Assembly (NCBI GenBank): GCA_943737045.1
Contig: CALSFV010000214.1
Location: forward strand, 62,001 to 126,000
Origin: Parapristionchus giblindavisi
Taxonomy: Eukaryota > Nematoda > Chromadorea > Rhabditida > Diplogasteridae
Reading direction: 5' to 3'
Length of the DNA stretch: 64,000 nucleotides
Under the pieces are notes generated by a model. The model did not search any database, was not told the origin of the DNA, and worked only from the letters and a program-made list of their open reading frames with translations. Shown piece by piece: positions 24,259 to 37,100 of this stretch (position 1 is its first letter; every line of letters begins with the position of its first letter). Both the position numbers and the translations under genes were made by a program.

Positions 24259-26254
24259 GAGCTCGGATCTGTAAGACTCGAGCATTGTCCGGACATTTCG
24301 CCAAGAATTTTGATTCAGGCCACTGTACTTTATTGGTGTAGGGTACCTTGGGCCCACATTACAAAATGGTACCCAAAGTGGCCCTAGCAGTGGAACGCGG
24401 CGTGCCAGGTGGGCGCCAAGTTTGAAAACTCGATTTTCATATTTTTTCAACCGAACAAGCTAGAGTCCAAATTTCTTCGGCATTGTGTTAGGCATGCCCA
24501 ATGTACACAGAAACACTATTGAGATTAATTTTAAGCAATTCCTAGACTGATTTTTTTACCCGTATTTTCGGTTTTCTTCGATTTCTCGGCATCTCAATTT
24601 CAATTCCGCAAAAGTTCTCTAGTATATCCATGTAGCCCAACTACTAGTGCATGTAACCCTGCTAGGCGGAAATCGATCTTGGATTGCGCGTGTCGGAAAA
24701 AATCGGTCTGATCGTCTCCAACTTGACTCAGACTCGTTGTTTCATAATTTTTTGCTGTATTTTCAAAACGATTAGAGCGGAATTGTGGTCTACTCAAAGA
24801 ATAGAGGTGAGACTAGTAAAATGACACAAGAAACTCATCACTTGGATCAATTTGAAAATTTAGATTTTCATGACCCGGGGGTCATGGTCGATAATTTCAA
24901 AATTTCTCAAGTTTGAAATGTTTTCATATATGCTGCGTATTGTGAAGTACTAATGATGTGTATAATATTCAGCCAATGCTCAATGGCTGATCTCTCCTTT
25001 CAACCATTTTTCGATAAGTTTCATGTTGAATGCGTGCGAAAAAGTCAGAATTGTGCTTGAATCAGTTTCCAACTTACTTTCTGTAACATTCTATCTAAGT
25101 GCTTTGCAATGCACATAATCAATATGAAAATCGTTAATTTCGAAAAATTCATATTTTTTTACCATGACCCCGGGGTCATGGAAATCGATTTTTTCAAAAG
25201 TGAGCCGAATGCCAGGATTTCAGTTCTACTATGTTTACTCATCATGAAACTTCACATTGTCATTGTCATTTGTTAATTGTCGCGGCATTCGAGTCGAAAA
25301 AATGCAATATTTCAGAAATTTTCCGTGAAAGTAGGCACTCAAATTGATTTTTTTGAATTTTCCAAAATTAACGATTTTCATATTGATTATGTACATTGCA
25401 AAGTACTTAGATAGAATGTTACAGAAAGAAAGTTGGAAACTGATTCAAGCACAATTCTGACTTTTTCGCACGCATTCAACATGAAACTTATCGAAAAATG
25501 GATGAAAGGAGAGATCAGCCATTGAGCATTGGCTGAATATTCTTCACATCATTAGTACTTCACAAGAAGCCACATAAATTAAAACATTTCAAACTTGAGA
25601 AATTTTGGACTTTTCGACCATGACCCCCGGGTCATGAAAATCGAAATTTTCAAATTGATCCAAGTGATGAGCTTCTTGTGTCATTTTACTAGTCTCACCT
25701 CAAAACTTTGAGTAGACCACAATTCCGCACTAATCGTTTTGAAAATATAGCAAAAAAATTATGAAACAACGAGTCTGAGTCAAGTTGGAGACGATCAGAC
25801 CGATTTTTTCCGACACGCGCAATCCAAGATCGATTTCCGCCTAGCAGGGTTACATGCACTAGTAGTTGGGCTACATGGATATACTAGAGAACTTTTGCGG
25901 AATTGAAATTGAGATGCCGAAAAATCGAAGAAAACCGAAAATACGGGTAAAAAATAAGTCTAGGAATTGCTTAAAATTAATCTCAATAGTGTTTCTGTGC
26001 ACATTGGGCATGCCTAACACAATGCCGAAGAAATTTGGACTCTAGCTTGTTCGGTTGAAAAAATATGAAAATCGAGTTTTCAAACTTGGCGCCCACCTGG
26101 CACGCCGCGTTCCACTGCTAGGGCCACTTTGGGTACCATTTTGTAATGTGGGCCCAAGGTACCCTACACCAATAAAGTACAGTGGCCTGAATCAAAATTC
26201 TTGGCGAAATGTCCGGAATCTGGCCGAAATGCTCGAGTCTTACAGATCCGAGCT
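24259..26254. mobile_element. 2.0-kb palindrome flanked by TTAA
   Basis: Ends GAGCTCGGATCTGTAAG / CTTACAGATCCGAGCTC, with TTAA at 24255-24258 and 26255-26258. Arms are near-complete inverses; the centre is near 25260. Inner segment 24754-25751 matches the core of the 12995-16295 palindrome. The target could be TTAA, or TA if AGAG is counted as the element end. Confidence 0.85.
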
Positions 26255-26258
26255 CTTA

Positions 26259-27252
26259 ATAGTCTCATCTTTTTTGCATGGTGTCAAAAAAATATTCATC
26301 CTTGCTCATCAAACATTACATTGACACTAATTTTGATCTTGTGATCTTTCTGTCTGATTATTACACTTTTTTTTGAAGACTTGCACTATTTCCTTGTATA
26401 ACATGTATCACGGCTTCATGTCTGATTGCTTCCGCCTTCGAACCTTCAATGATCGTTATTCGATGAAGATGCCTCAGATGAAGTGTTCAAACGATCTGAA
26501 CGTATGCAGTGAACATCTAGGTGATATCACTTTACGCAGAAATCATATCCAATTTTTATATATGTTAAAAAACGAATGTATTTCTTAAAGCAAAATAACG
26601 GTACTTCGAGTTGTGTTTTTGAACGAACTTGAAATATGTTGAAATTTCATTTAAATGTCACATTTTCTTTAAGACAGACTAAATTCATTAATAGGCGGAG
26701 TACAAATTTAAATGTCTTTGCCATGCAGGGTTAGACGGAAAATTTTTCTGTGCCGGTCTCTGGTTTTTTTTATATTTTGCGATTTTTTTGGTAATATTAT
26801 GTTCGATCTCTCAAGAAATTGTCCGTACCCGAACATGATTTTGCGTCTCAAAATTCAGTCACTAAATAAACTCAATAAATAGTTTCTATAAATAAAACTT
26901 ATCAAATACAAGTAAAGAAATCAAAATATCTTTATTAAAATTACGGTCAAAGTAAGTACAAGTTAGCCATTTGTCATTCACATATAGTGTCAGACACGAT
27001 ATCGCAGTTCTGATGAAATGAATAAACGTAGAGACAAACTTTCCAGGAACATTTTGCACTTTTTTCGCAGTTTAAAGGGTTTTTAAGAATTTTACAGTTT
27101 TCACCGTTTTAGCGCATTTTACTGGATTTTAGACCGGTAAATTATCGTTATAGTGCTCTCAGAGAATTTCCTTGATATGTGGTACCAAAACATGAAAATG
27201 CAATAATGGTAATAATTATAATGTGTCCTTAAAATATCAACTTTTCTAGAAT
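26259..27252. other. Upstream region of the chemoreceptor gene
   Basis: AT-rich. No earlier exon or clear promoter element was found. Confidence 0.45.
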
Positions 27253-30200
27253 ATGTCGATTGTGCTGGTGCTCTATTTCGTTCTGTCTCCGGTTTTCTTT
27301 GTATTTCCAACAATATGTGAGGTGCTTGCAATCTACAAATACAACAGAATGCGAGAGTCCAGCTTCTTCTACTACTTTGTTCTACAGGGACTTGTTGTGA
27401 GCTAATTTTGAGACATTTCTATGCCTTTCCAAAAGTAAATCAAGCAATCGAAATGTTTATGTGATCACCCAACAAATTGTAAAACTATGAAAAATTTCTA
27501 ATGCGATGTCAAAATCTTGGAAAAGTAGATGGAAAAGTGAAAAGTAACGTTATTTTTGTGATTGTAAAAGTAGTTGGAAAAGTAACATAGCGTCATAATT
27601 GACAAACTCTTACAATAAAATTACCAAGCTATGCTACTCCAACTACTTTTACAATTACAAAAATAACGCTACTTTTCCCTTTTCCATCTACTTTTCCAAC
27701 ATTTTTACACCACATAACCTTTGCAACTATTATAGAGAAGAGATCCTCTCCTTAATTGAATTTAGGGAATTTGCGACTACATGTTTTACAATCTTCAATT
27801 CCGTATCACCCTTTATCCAGGCTACAACGAGTTCTATTCTGACATCCCCGAGGACGTCGGCACTTTAATTAATGCGTGCGTAGTTAGAATATTTGTTTTT
27901 GGTTGACAATTTACAATTTAATTTTTCACGATTCAACTCGGACTATCATATTCATTTTTTTGTGGTTTTATTTAGTTTTTTTCTTTAAAAAACTTTTCTC
28001 ACCTTCAAAAAATGCATCAAGTATTGAATTTAAATCAGAAATTCTTTCGTTTTAGTCCAATCATCTTTCTTATCGTCGTTCATGAATTTATTCTGACCTT
28101 TTCGGCCATAGACAGACTAATCGCAGTCGTGGCCGAAGATCTACATTCAAAGGTAAATTTTAAATTGATATTCTGTTCAAAAATTTCGCTCTGACTAGAA
28201 AAGTAGGTAAAATTCGATTCACACAATCGCTCTTCTATTTTCCGTTTCTTTTCAGCACTTGTCAACACCATTTAGAAAGGTTTGTACCACCATGGAACTC
28301 CTCCAAAATCACTACCATTTGTACCGAAGAGAAAAAATAACTAACGATAAGTGTCGTATTATATAGCATGCTGCTTCTTTTAAATTTCAGTACTGGCGTC
28401 ACTTTGCGTTCTTTTCAACTGTTTTTCTGCTCTTCGCCTCACTCTCCGCGACATGGCAATCATTCTTTAAAGGATATAAATTTGACCCGTGAGCAAGAAA
28501 AAGTGATATAAAGTAAATGTAAAAATAATTGTATCATGAACAATGTGAATGGACGTGAATGGATCAATCCCATCAAACGGGATTGAGAGTGGTCCGGTCA
28601 TTTTGTTATTTTCATTTCTTTTCATTGTTTTCTCTCCTCCGTCTACTACAGTGAGGGACATAATGATATGACACCCCTAAAATTTTGGGATTCTTGCCGA
28701 ATGGTGAATGGGAATCAGAAGAGGTATATACCATTTGCTTCCACTCCTCGGATAACTAAGGTAGCCCACGTATAAGGGAATTCAATTTCCCAGTCAACGA
28801 GAAAACAATGATTTTCTGAAAATTTACCGGGACATAATGATATGACACCCTGATTTTTTTCGTGATTTATTATTTTTTTCAAACTTCTGCATAGCAGCAA
28901 CGGATCAACAACAGGTTACTAATCAATGTTATGGCCCTTCCTCGAGATTGAACCGAAGATCCGATTGGGCATGCTACCATAGAGGGCAGAAATCACTTCA
29001 GACTCGATGCCGTCCCACTCATTTTTGTTGGAAGCCTTCAACTCAGCAACGGATGCATACTGTTTGGTGTTCTTGTACACACGACTAACCAGGATGCCCC
29101 ATATGTTCTACATGTGATTTGCATCGGGGGAGCGTGCAGGGCATGGAAGAACCAGGATGTTCTTTAATGTGAACTATGGTTTTGAGGGGTTATGGCAAGG
29201 ATGGAAGCGCTGTCTTTCTGGGAGATCAGGTGGCAGGCACTCTTCATCCTCATGAACGGAAAGAGGGTAGTCTGGAGCATCGTTTGATACTCCGTATAGT
29301 CCATCCTGATGAAGCGGAAGGAGATGGGCAGCTTTCCGAATTTTAAGAACGCATCCCAGAACATGAACAAAGTTTCTACTGTTGATATAGCGCGGTTCTT
29401 TGATGAAATTATGTCAAAAGCAGTTATAGCTGTCCGGACTATCGGGGTTGAATTTATTCTCATCGTTGAACACAATCACAAACCGATCATTTGAATATTT
29501 TTTTTGAAAAATGTCATGTACAATTCAGGAGCGCGTTCTTAAAATTCGGAAAGCTGCCCATCTCCTTCCGCTTCATCAGGATGGACTATACGGAGTATCA
29601 AACGATGCTCCAGACTACCCTCTTTCCATTCATGAGGATGAAGAGTGCCTGCCACCTGATCTCCCAGAAAGACAGCGCCTCCATCCTTGCCATAACCCCT
29701 CAAAACCATAGTTCACATTAAAGAACATCCTGGTTCTTCCATGCCCTGCACGCTCCCCCGATGCAAATCACATGTAGAACATATGGGGCATCCTGGTTAG
29801 TCGTGTGTACAAGAACACCAAACAGTATGCATCCGTTGCTGAGTTGAAGGCTTCCAACAAAAATGAGTGGGACGGCATCGAGTCTGAAGTGATTTCTGCC
29901 CTCTATGGTAGCATGCCCAATCGGATCTTCGGTTCAATCTCGAGGAAGGGCCATAACATTGATTAGTAACCTGTTGTTGATCCGTTGCTGCTATGCAGAA
30001 GTTTGAAAAAAATAATAAATCACGAAAAAAATCAAGGTGTCATATCATTATGTCCCGGTAAATTTTCGGAAAATCATTGTTTTCTCGTTGACTGGGAAAT
30101 TGAATTCCCTTATACGTGGGCTACCTTAGTTATCCGAGGAGTGGAAGCAAATGGTATATACCTCTTCTGATTCCCATTCACCATTCGGCAAGAATCCCAA

Positions 30201-32963
30201 AATTTTAGGGGTGTCATATCATTATGTCCCTCACTGTATGCTGAAAGAAATAAGGCCAAAATATTGCCATTTAACAAAAATCAATCCCGATTATACGCAG
30301 TTGCATGAACAACGGAAAACATTTTTTCCCGGGAAAATTTGACGCCATTAGCGTAGGCGGAGGATTTTTGGAAAACACCTCCGTTTACGCTAATGACGTC
30401 ACTTTTTAAATGAAAACGGTTTTTCATGCACAAATTGATCGACCACCTATTTTTTATTGATATTGCATTCTAAGGAAAGAAAGCAATGAAAAGAAAGAAA
30501 CTATAACAAAAATAGCACCGTCACATTCCCGTTTGATCTGACTGATTCAGATCGTTCATGATACAATTATACATATGCAATAATATAATAATAATATAAT
30601 AATGATAATAATAATATAATGCAATAATATAATATATTATACATGTGCAATAATTAGTTTAAAAAATAAACGAAATTAAATTGCAGAAAGGATATTGGAA
30701 ACAACAGAATGATCTACATCGGCGACATGACATCCGGCCCTGAGGTAATAAAATATTCGTCCACGTTCACTATGTTGTCGACAAAGTCTTTGTTTGTTTC
30801 TCCACTGCGTGTCACAGTTGCACTTTGGATTTATCTCGTCACAAGTGGATACCAAGCAGTGAGGGGCGTTTGCAGTGAACAACTCCCCATTCCCCTCCTT
30901 TCAGTCAGACTCTGCTAGAGCAACGATGTATGTCCCAAGTGCTTTCCACAACAGTCATGTTCTATTTTACCTCCTCCTATCCGACTCCACGATGAACGAT
31001 TCGGAGTCTCTTATGAATAATTTTTATGACGCACATGTCCACACTACAACATCCAAGCTAGAACGACAAAAAAAACATTATCAGCAATAACGCACCTTAA
31101 CCATGTCTCGAATAAAGTCAAGCAGGAAGTTTGCGTACAAGGATGGATGGTTCTCCCTCACCCAATACTTCAATACTTTGTTTCGCGCCCATCTAGTTTT
31201 AACCACAGGGGGAATCCACAAATTGACGGAATTTAGCCCATAATGTACTTTTGTTTGTATCGAGAAAATAACGATTGAAAAAGTTATCAAGATTTTCCCG
31301 ACAATCTAATATTTAATAAGCGTGGTATTTAAGGACTGAGTTTAGCATCCAAATAAAAAAAATTTAAATCATATAGTAACTATACAAAAAAACCCTACCA
31401 CTTTTTTTTGTTTCGTTCGAAAGCTCTCGCTGTGATCAAGTTAGTGCAGTGGATACACCATTTCTTCATATTTTATTTTCATGTTTTTCATCTTTCTAAT
31501 TGTTTTGTCACATTAGCAATCTCTCTATAAGAAATGATAAATATTATTGTATTGTAAATTCGACTTCATGTTCGCTAATTTTTAAATCAATATAAGTGCT
31601 GCAGATGGATCTGGCATTCAACTTCTTGCTAGTCATTCTGACAAATACAATTGTGTCATGTGCTTCTTACATCATCGCCTATTGCATCTGGAGACGTCGG
31701 TGGAGAAACATGTGAGTGCCCTATAAATTGGCACGCCAAGGAAACTCTCCTCTCTGGTCATGCTCTCTCGTTTTCTTTATCTGCGCGAGATTATTTTCAG
31801 CGCCGAGAGTAAAATTAGCTTGTGATGCATATTTAAATTCGCTCCACAAACATATGAAAGAAATTTCTAATGCATTTTTTGCCCTCTCCATCAGAAATAA
31901 GCTCTCCTAGACAGAAAAGATATTGAGCACCGAGTTTTGAATTAGCTGGGTGCAGCATTTCTAAACTTTAGTGTGTTAGTGTGATTTTAGCGTAGTCAAT
32001 TCCTACGTCATAGATCATTCTTGTTATAAGTCTACTACCATTTTCAAGTCTGTTATACTATTGATCACGCTTAATCCTAATCTTACTTTCAAAATAAGTT
32101 AGGAGCAAACGTGATTTTTATTTCAATGTTATTACAATATCATAGTTAACATTATCATGTATGATGCACAATAATAACAATAACATTTCTTGATGGTACG
32201 TAACGAAAATTGAAATATAATAAAAAAAATTTAATTTGTCGTTCATCTAATCAATGTTTCAGTCAAAATGAGAGATCTTTATCATTTAGAGAACTAAGAA
32301 CAGTATGGACTACAAATTCCTGTACTTGGCTATATTCAGCTTCGTGTTCAATCTGCCTTTGACAGCTCATCAGGTGAAAAGATTAATATCTTTATATAAG
32401 TAATAATACAATCTTAAATGTGTGTGAAAACAAGATGTGATACTAAATAAACTACACAAATCTGACAATTGATTTGCCGAAAAGCTGCTGCGAAATTCTC
32501 CACTTTGTCATACTTTATTGTGGGCAATTTGTGCGATCATAGCAGAGAATGTTCAATTAACTTGGAGTTATGCATATTGCAGTTTGCGTTCGCATGCCGA
32601 GAGTTTTGCCGTTATGAATTGTCTCTTCCGACAGTCTATATGCTATTCGAGTTTCTTCCTTGGATCATGGACTTAAAGTGAGATATAACAGATAATTAAC
32701 TTTAATTTTAATTTGACGTTGTTTCACAGACATTTCGCAATGACCTATACGATCCTCCTGATGAATCAAAACTTCCGTAGGCAGTGCTTCAATACGGGTA
32801 TGTTTTTTTCCTACAAAAAGTAAACAAAAAATATCTATTGTGAAATTACGAAATTCTGATTGACTGTATTCAGTTAATGTATTCAGTTTCGTCACTATTT
32901 GTCTCTAATGGCGGCAGGATCACGGAGATCACGGGAACGAGCTTGGCGAAGGCAGACAAGTAG
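27253..32963 (+). CDS. Seven-transmembrane chemoreceptor, Srv/Srg-like
   Basis: Eleven exons join in phase to 315 codons: 27253-27396, 27766-27875, 28056-28152, 28256-28279, 28391-28488, 30687-30744, 31605-31711, 32304-32373, 32583-32677, 32730-32797, 32887-32963. The product has about seven hydrophobic segments: TM1 (VLYFVLSPVFFVFP), TM3 (IIFLIVVHEFILTF) followed by DRLIAV at the usual DRY-like place, TM4 (FFSTVFLLFASLSATW), TM5 (FNFLLVILTNTIVSCASYII) then a basic loop WRRRWRN, TM6 (FLYLAIFSFVFNLPL) and TM7 ending MNQNFRR, typical of nematode receptors. The length fits those families. The assignment to Srv/Srg is tentative. Intron 5 holds a 1.6-kb Tc3-derived palindrome; no coding damage seen. 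Likely a sensory-neuron membrane receptor. Confidence 0.75.
27514..27700. repeat. Hairpin in intron 1 of the chemoreceptor
   Basis: TTGGAAAAGTAGATGGAAAA mirrors TTTTCCATCTACTTTTCCAA, and GTAAAAGTAGTTGGA mirrors TCCAACTACTTTTAC. A foldback element of about 185 bp. Confidence 0.8.
28649..30236. mobile_element. Palindrome built from a Tc3-like transposon
   Basis: Ends CAGTGAGGGACATAATGATA / TATCATTATGTCCCTCACTG, flanked by TA (28647-28648, 30237-30238). Both arms carry inverted copies of the C-terminal part of a Tc1/Tc3-type transposase gene: in the right arm, plus strand, ARSPDANP-like and IENIWGILV-like words in shifted frames near 29750-29800 and a basic end near 29920-29940. The minus strand near 29330-29480 carries the FNDENKFNPDSPD block only once, in the loop. 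Stops and frameshifts make it inactive. It sits in intron 5 of the chemoreceptor. Confidence 0.8.
30333..30412. repeat. Short hairpin
   Basis: GACGCCATTAGCGTAGGCGG and CCTCCGTTTACGCTAATGACGTC-like sequence form inverted arms around a 20-nt loop, within the long intron 5 of the chemoreceptor. Confidence 0.6.
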
Positions 32964-34176
32964 TATTCAAGCCTTCATTATAACAAATAATAAATTTAGT
33001 ATTGAATTTATCACATTTCACATGTATGCACGATCATACAATAATAGATTACGTTTCTATGTCCATTTTATAGTCATGTGTAAAATGTGTGAAATAAAGT
33101 ATTATGAATTTAAAAAAAATAGGCAAATTGTGTAATATTATGTACAAATTTGTGGCTCGGGGGTTTTCAATAGAAAAAATTCTATATGAATGCAACCAGA
33201 AACCATTGCTAAGGTAGGTAATCAGGAAGATAAGTATGGGAAGATACAAGAATTTTGAAATATCACTGGGCAGCAGCGAACTCCTGCAGTGCCTCGTGTG
33301 CCTTGAACAACTGGATTTACCTTTCCCTTTTTTTCTATAGCAGCACTACATTAAATACTCTGCAAAAGACATAGAAAGGAGATCTAAACGTGAGAAAGAT
33401 TGAGGGTGAGAGCGCAGATCAAAAATGTTTCAACGACGAAACAAAAAAAAAACTATGTATTTAAGTTATAAAAATCGACCGCAGTTGTAGTACAAAGTAC
33501 ATAAGCTGTGTTAAATATAACACGTATTGGGAGGTTATATATGTAAGCTCATATGAATGTGTAACTCTTTCATTCGTTATTTCTTTCAACAATTTTTTGC
33601 TCTGATTAAAATGAGCTCTGATGTGCAGATTGAACAAACCTTGTAGACCCTGAAACAAAATGATGAATACAAAATTTCATGAATAAAACAGTTCAAAAAA
33701 TTTAAACTTTCCAACGCGCGAAAAAAAAGGGATCAAAGCTCTCAAATGTCTATTGCCATGTAAGGCTTTTGGAGCATTTATCTGTGGTATTTATTTCTAC
33801 TAAATTATTAGTCAACTTGCACGCAAAAACGCATTATCGAAAAGCGTAAATCTTCACATGTTTATTTTCGTCAGGTAATTTGTTACAAGTTTTACGATCA
33901 GGAATTGCTGTCAAAATTTTCAGACTGCAAACTTGAAATTGTATAATCGGTGAAACCGTTATCTGTACTGGTTTTGAGTACACAAAAAGTAACTTGTTAT
34001 ACCCTCGACCTTTTCATCTCGCCATTCGTCTAATCAGTGTTATCTTAGCGCACTTAAAAACTCCAATCGATCAGGAGAGATTTGAGTTCTCGGCGAACGC
34101 CACAAACTTGTTCGTATGAACTGCTATCGTTGTCACTGCTCTTATTTTCTCTAAGCCATTTTCAACTAAGCGCGGA
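32964..34176. other. Intergenic region between chemoreceptor and paralog P1
   Basis: AT-rich; no exon or bounded repeat could be supported. Confidence 0.5.
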
Positions 34177-37100
34177 ATGCGGACACACTCACTGGTCGTT
34201 TCAATAGCACTGTGCCTATCACTGGGTTTGTTCCGTTTTAAGAATATGCACTTTAAAAAAAAATCCTCCCAGGTAATGCTTTAGGAAATGCTTTTTTTTG
34301 CGAGAAAGAGTACCAATCATCTATTTGTTTTATAAAATTTTTAATGTTATCATAACTCGAGCGATAGTTTAGGTAGAGTTGATACAAAACACTTTCAAAT
34401 GAGTTTCTTTGCAGTAAATGGCCAATGTCCTACCCCGAAATCAGTCCCGCCAGAACGGATACCTCGCTATTTCTCGAATAGTTCTCCCGTCATCATATTT
34501 GGCTCAACTCTGAGTTGTAGTAGCGGTAAATCATTTAGGGTGAGTAGCACACTTGCACTGTTGATCACTGAAATAACGTATAAGGCAGAAATAAGGCTGA
34601 CTTATCAAAAGTTGTTGCTTTGTAGTGTTCGAGTATGATACATACATACGCTACATGTGTGTGTGTATAAGGTAGCATCATGCAGTCAGTAGTATGGTTT
34701 TGCGCCTTTGAAGGTCTACGCAGACGGTAGCGGCGGCTTGATTGATCTCCAATCGTTCCGGTGTGACACTACCGCGAAGAGGTACCTTTTCATATTATCC
34801 GATATCGGAAATATTTATTGAAAAAAAGTTAATGCAATATTCTTTTCTCAGGTGGAAAGGAGAACAAGATGACTTCGCACTACGGAACGACGAAATGGTG
34901 ATTTCTTTCATACCGTTTTAAAGAACTATTCAAGCAGAGTTTGAAACGCTCACATTGTAGATCTCATGTGTGCATATTTCTGGGCGAGACTTTCTCGGTT
35001 TGTTTTCACTTTTATTGGTTAAGTGTTTTTTTTTCTTTCTATTATTCTGTTTAGTGGAGTTTTGCCTTTTGATTTTTCAATTATGCGAAAAAATACGCCA
35101 TTTAAAAAACCTAATTGGCGTTCTACTGTATTATCTTGTTTGCACTTTTTTTTAAAAATTTAATCTAATAAAAAATTAAAGAGTGCGAACTGATGGTAAC
35201 CGACGAGTTTGGAGTGCCCTCTGCGTTTAATTACGTACCGAACCAGGAATTTTCTTGCCCTGTTGGTCAGGAAATCGGGATTGCCATTGACGATGGTGTC
35301 TTTTTGAGCGGAAGTAGAACCGTGACTTGCGGTGATAGGACATCGATAACTATTGGGAAGAAGAAGTACACGAAGAGGATGTTTCTAAGCTGTCAAGGTA
35401 AAGCAGTTTATGATCCGTTCGAAGAAATAGCGATAAAAATCTTCTATGGCCGTATGTATGAACGGAAAATGATTTTCCGTTGTTCGTGCATACGAGCACT
35501 GGTTTTCGCATACTATATTGTCTCCTTTTCTTTTATTCTCGTTCTCAAATTGTGAATACTACATAGCACAATATTTTTTAAACGTATCATCACTTGACGT
35601 TGCCGGTTCATTTATCTGATAAAATATATAATTAATGAAAAAGGTATTTAAAAGTGCACCAATCTTTGTTTCAGATGACGGAAAGACAGCAACGACCACA
35701 ACCACACAAGAATCGGACGTAACTTCTGAAGCAACCACGTCGAAACCTCCAAGAGGACCGAAGACGAGAACCGAACCCCCGGTTATTCCTGAGGAAACTA
35801 CGTCGAAACCTCCAAGAGAACCTAAAACGAGAACCGAACCTCCAGTTACTCCTGAGATAACCACGTCGAAACCTCCAAGAGGACCGAAGACGAGAACCGA
35901 ACCCCCGGTTATTCCTGAGGGAACCACGTCGAAACCTCCAAGAGAACCTAAGACGAGGACCGAACCTCCAGTTACTCCTGAGGAAACCACGTCGAAACCT
36001 CCAAGAGAACCTAAAACGAGAACCGAACCTCCAGTTACTCCTGAGGAAACCACGTCGAAACCTCCAAGAGAACCTAAGACGAGAACCGAACCCCCGGTTA
36101 TTCCTGAGGAAACCACGTCGAAACCTCCAAGAGAACCTAAAACGAGAACCGAACCTCCAGTTACTCCTGAGGAAACCACGTCGAAACCTCCAAGAGGACC
36201 GAAGACGAGAACCGAACCCCCGGTTATTCCTGAGGAAACAACGCCGAAACCTCCAAGAGAACCTAAGACGAGGACCGAACCTCCAGTTACTCCTAAGGAT
36301 ACTACCACCACTAAAGTTACCACAACATCTACGACCATCACTGCATCAACCACAACAACTACAACAACAACAACGATGAAGCCGACCACTACGACCAAGG
36401 CTGCGCCTAAGGTTTGCTTATTACTGTTTTTCAAGTTTTGCTTATTACTTTATATCACATATCTCAGATTAGACTAAGATTAGACCGTGTACGTAGACTG
36501 GTATATATCTAACCTAACCGCGTATGGATAGAAAAATCACTGGATCATGAATCGCCAGAATCATTCTGAATCATTCTGGTGGTAGAGTGCGATAGAAAAG
36601 TTACTTTTAATATGACTTCTTCGATACGCGAAGAATAACATCAGATGGATCTAGCTCTGTTCAGGTTGATCGCCCCCTACCAAACGACGTCTTCTGGGAT
36701 CTGAAGTAAGTGGCGATTTTTGTAATACATAATAAAAAAATAATATTTTTATCACATGTGCACTATTCAATGAACATTACATTTTAGGACACTAAAATGG
36801 TATCAATGGTATCAAATATGAAGCTATCTCGGTAGTACAACCCAGATAACATAACGAAGTCGACAAATTAAACCGAAAATGGATTTATGTCCTTAATCTC
36901 AGATTCTACTACAACGCCGGACGTGCGCTTCATGCGTTCTGTTCGCATCCCGGATGCTACAATTCGATCATGAAAAATGGAATCGGATATGATCCAAAGC
37001 GGGGATCGGGTGTGTATTTATTACTTTCAAGTAGTTATAAAAGTTAAAAATACGTAAAAAAAATGCATTATTTCTTTCGAAAGAAGAACTTTTTTTTCTA

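Noticed and set aside
32469..32582. Upstream extension of the chemoreceptor TM7 exon
   Set aside because: Open in the right frame, but no AG acceptor there fits the phase; the TTGCAG at 32582 does.
35559..36434. Minus-strand 291-residue Val/Gly-rich frame
   Set aside because: It is the antisense of the P1 repeat exon, open only because of the 63-bp periodicity.
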